Assembly (NCBI GenBank): GCA_004376205.1
Contig: SOKG01000275.1
Location: 1 to 6,039, forward strand
Direction of reading: 5' to 3'
Length of the DNA: 6,039 bases
From: Dehalococcoidia bacterium
GTDB lineage: Bacteria > Chloroflexota > Dehalococcoidia > SZUA-161
Shown here: one piece after another, positions 4,815 through 6,039 of the stretch
Position numbering within the stretch: position 1 is the stretch's first letter
Layout of the letters: the number at the start of each line of letters is the position of its first letter
The notes under the pieces: generated by a model
What the model was told of the DNA's origin: nothing
Databases searched by the model: none
What the model saw: only the letters and a program-made list of their open reading frames with translations
Translations under genes and position numbers: made by a program

Positions 4815-6039
4815 ATGTCTCAGTGGAACATGCAGGGCGGAGCAACACTACCACCACAATCACCTCTAGGCTGGGGAATAGGCCTGGCGGGTAAAGCTCT
4901 CGGTATGGCAGGCGGCTACCTACCTACTGGTTTGGGGCAAACCCCGATCTCTACTGCTGCCCAGCAGTGGGACAGGGGGCAGACATGGGCCGAAGAGTAT
5001 GGGATGCAAATGCTCGCCCAATTCGACCAGACGTTGGCCCAAAACCTACAGATAGCTGAGATGGACGCTGCCAGGGCCATTCAGGTAGCGCAGACCTATG
5101 CCGGTGCCACGGCTGCCGCAGCAGGTACTTCAGCAGCAGCACAGGTGGCAGCGGCTGAGACTAACGCACGCGCCGCAGCGGAAGCTGCCCAAATTCGCGC
5201 CAATGCTATGCGGGCTGTTGCCGAAATGGACAGCGCGACCCGCCTCCAGATCGCTGAACTCCAGGCCGAAGTCGAGAGAGAGCGCACAGGCGTCATGCAG
5301 TATGAGGCGGAGACGGGAAGGCGGATTCAGGAAAGCACAGAGTTCGGACAGCCTATCAACCTCGCGGCCTACATTCACTACATGACACAAGGGCCAGGTA
5401 CGGTTGTTCCTGGTGTTCTCCCAGGGCAGGCCGGGCTCCCGCAAGCGGCGCAGGCACCCACAGCGCCTACCGCGGCTAACGCGATGGCGGGCTTGTATCA
5501 GCAGGGCATGGCAGGCGGGCCTGTAGGTGTAGTGGGAGAAGCTGGCCCAGAGGTGCTGAGTGCTACCCCTGGCGGGCTACAGGTTACGCCTACCACGCAG
5601 CCGCAGGCACAGGCGCTCAAACAGCAGGGCGTGCAAGGGATGCAGTACGGGGGCGCGGTAAGGCTTGGCGTGAACCTGATGGGGAAGGGCCTCAATCTAG
5701 TGGGCGGACAACAGGGTGTGCCGAGGGCGCAGGGTGGTGCGGGGGCGCAGGGCGGGGGCAGCTTCTCGCTCGGCTCCCGATTTAATCTAGCACGTACTCA
5801 GGCTGGGCAGAGTAGCTACGGCGCACCGCCTGGTGCATTGATGAAAAGGGCGCAGCGTGGCGAACTTCATCCTAACGTCGCTAGCAGGGTTCTTGGCCCT
5901 GGCGGGCATAGCTACGGGCAGCAACTTGTAGCCGCTCAACAGCAAGCTCAGGAGCAGCCGCCCACTTGGTTCTCCAACTGGCTCGGTGCCCAAGGCGGCG
6001 CAGCCACGCCAGGGGCGGTAGCAGGCCCAGGAGTGCCAG
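4815..6039 (+). CDS. Ala-rich coiled-coil virion protein with tape-measure-like GEAGPEV motif (partial at 3' end)
   Basis: From ATG at 4815 the frame stays open for 408 codons to the window edge, so the gene is incomplete. Residues 1-45 are Gly-rich. About 50-176 form a long helical stretch very rich in Ala, Gln and Glu with few Pro or bulky aromatic residues; it probably makes a coiled coil or extended helix (core AAAETNARAAAEAAQIRA near 112-129). After about 178 it becomes Gly/Ala/Gln/Pro-rich. VVGEAGPEVL at 239-248, followed by MQYGGAV at 276-282, resembles the C-terminal VGEAGPE and YGG motifs common in tail tape measure proteins. The WFSNWLG segment at 385-391 is a rare aromatic patch. 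A minor tail, internal or ejection protein is plausible. It follows the transglycosylase-like gene, with which such proteins often act, but assignment is tentative. No membrane segment or signal peptide is clear in the part seen. Confidence 0.75.
   Translation, partial: MSQWNMQGGATLPPQSPLGWGIGLAGKALGMAGGYLPTGLGQTPISTAAQQWDRGQTWAEEYGMQMLAQFDQTLAQNLQIAEMDAARAIQVAQTYAGATAAAAGTSAAAQVAAAETNARAAAEAAQIRANAMRAVAEMDSATRLQIAELQAEVERERTGVMQYEAETGRRIQESTEFGQPINLAAYIHYMTQGPGTVVPGVLPGQAGLPQAAQAPTAPTAANAMAGLYQQGMAGGPVGVVGEAGPEVLSATPGGLQVTPTTQPQAQALKQQGVQGMQYGGAVRLGVNLMGKGLNLVGGQQGVPRAQGGAGAQGGGSFSLGSRFNLARTQAGQSSYGAPPGALMKRAQRGELHPNVASRVLGPGGHSYGQQLVAAQQQAQEQPPTWFSNWLGAQGGAATPGAVAGPGVP

Noticed and set aside
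5130..5444. 104-codon minus-strand frame, with overlapping short frames on both strands at 4951-5444
   Set aside because: They lie under the open frame starting at 4815, which has a strong ribosome site and coherent protein composition. High-GC Ala-rich coding sequence commonly leaves long shadow frames.
1..6039. CRISPR array, tRNA, defence or retroelement genes
   Set aside because: No regularly spaced direct repeats, cloverleaf sequence, reverse transcriptase motif or known defence domain was seen. The window is filled by packaging and virion-type genes.

Overview
The window reads as a piece of the head-assembly (packaging and virion) gene block of a tailed double-stranded DNA bacteriophage or prophage (Caudoviricetes). 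The evidence is a large terminase nuclease domain followed at once by a portal-type protein. All genes lie on the + strand, and start and stop codons overlap or nearly touch. Strong Shine-Dalgarno sequences point to a bacterial host. GC content is about 57-60% by hand counts on sample lines, apart from a lower-GC patch. The host genus cannot be read from the sequence, and no host gene, tRNA, attachment site or integrase is present.

Layout, left to right. (1) 1-953: the C-terminal part of the terminase large subunit, whose ATPase half lies upstream of the window. (2) 950-2818: portal protein with a Gly/Pro/Met-rich tail containing a degenerate repeat. (3) 2815-3225: a free-standing LAGLIDADG homing endonuclease. 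(4) 3225-3455: a small Cys-rich, possibly metal-binding protein. Genes 3 and 4 form a patch of about 47-48% GC and look like inserted cargo. (5) 3436-3705: an 89-residue protein of unknown function. (6) 3692-4804: a virion-type protein with an N-terminal lytic transglycosylase-like domain and a Gln/Pro-rich C-terminal half. (7) 4815 to the window end: an incomplete protein of at least 408 residues. It has a long Ala-rich helical region and a Gly/Gln/Ala-rich C-terminal part carrying a GEAGPEV motif like that of tail tape measure proteins.

How the genes work together. Terminase (DNA motor and nuclease) and portal (vertex ring) form the packaging machine. Proteins 6 and 7 are probably virion or internal proteins: one could open peptidoglycan during DNA entry, the other could be an elongated structural or ejection component. 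No gap exceeds 10 bases, so there is no room for intergenic promoters or terminators. The block is probably read from one upstream promoter, with translation coupled through ATGA and TGATG overlaps. No stretch of 300 bases lacks a gene. The window holds no capsid, scaffold or tail-completion gene; these would be expected downstream.

I see no clearly new system. The points most worth a second look are the homing endonuclease with its low-GC Cys-rich neighbour, and the unusual pair of proteins 6 and 7 located before any capsid gene.
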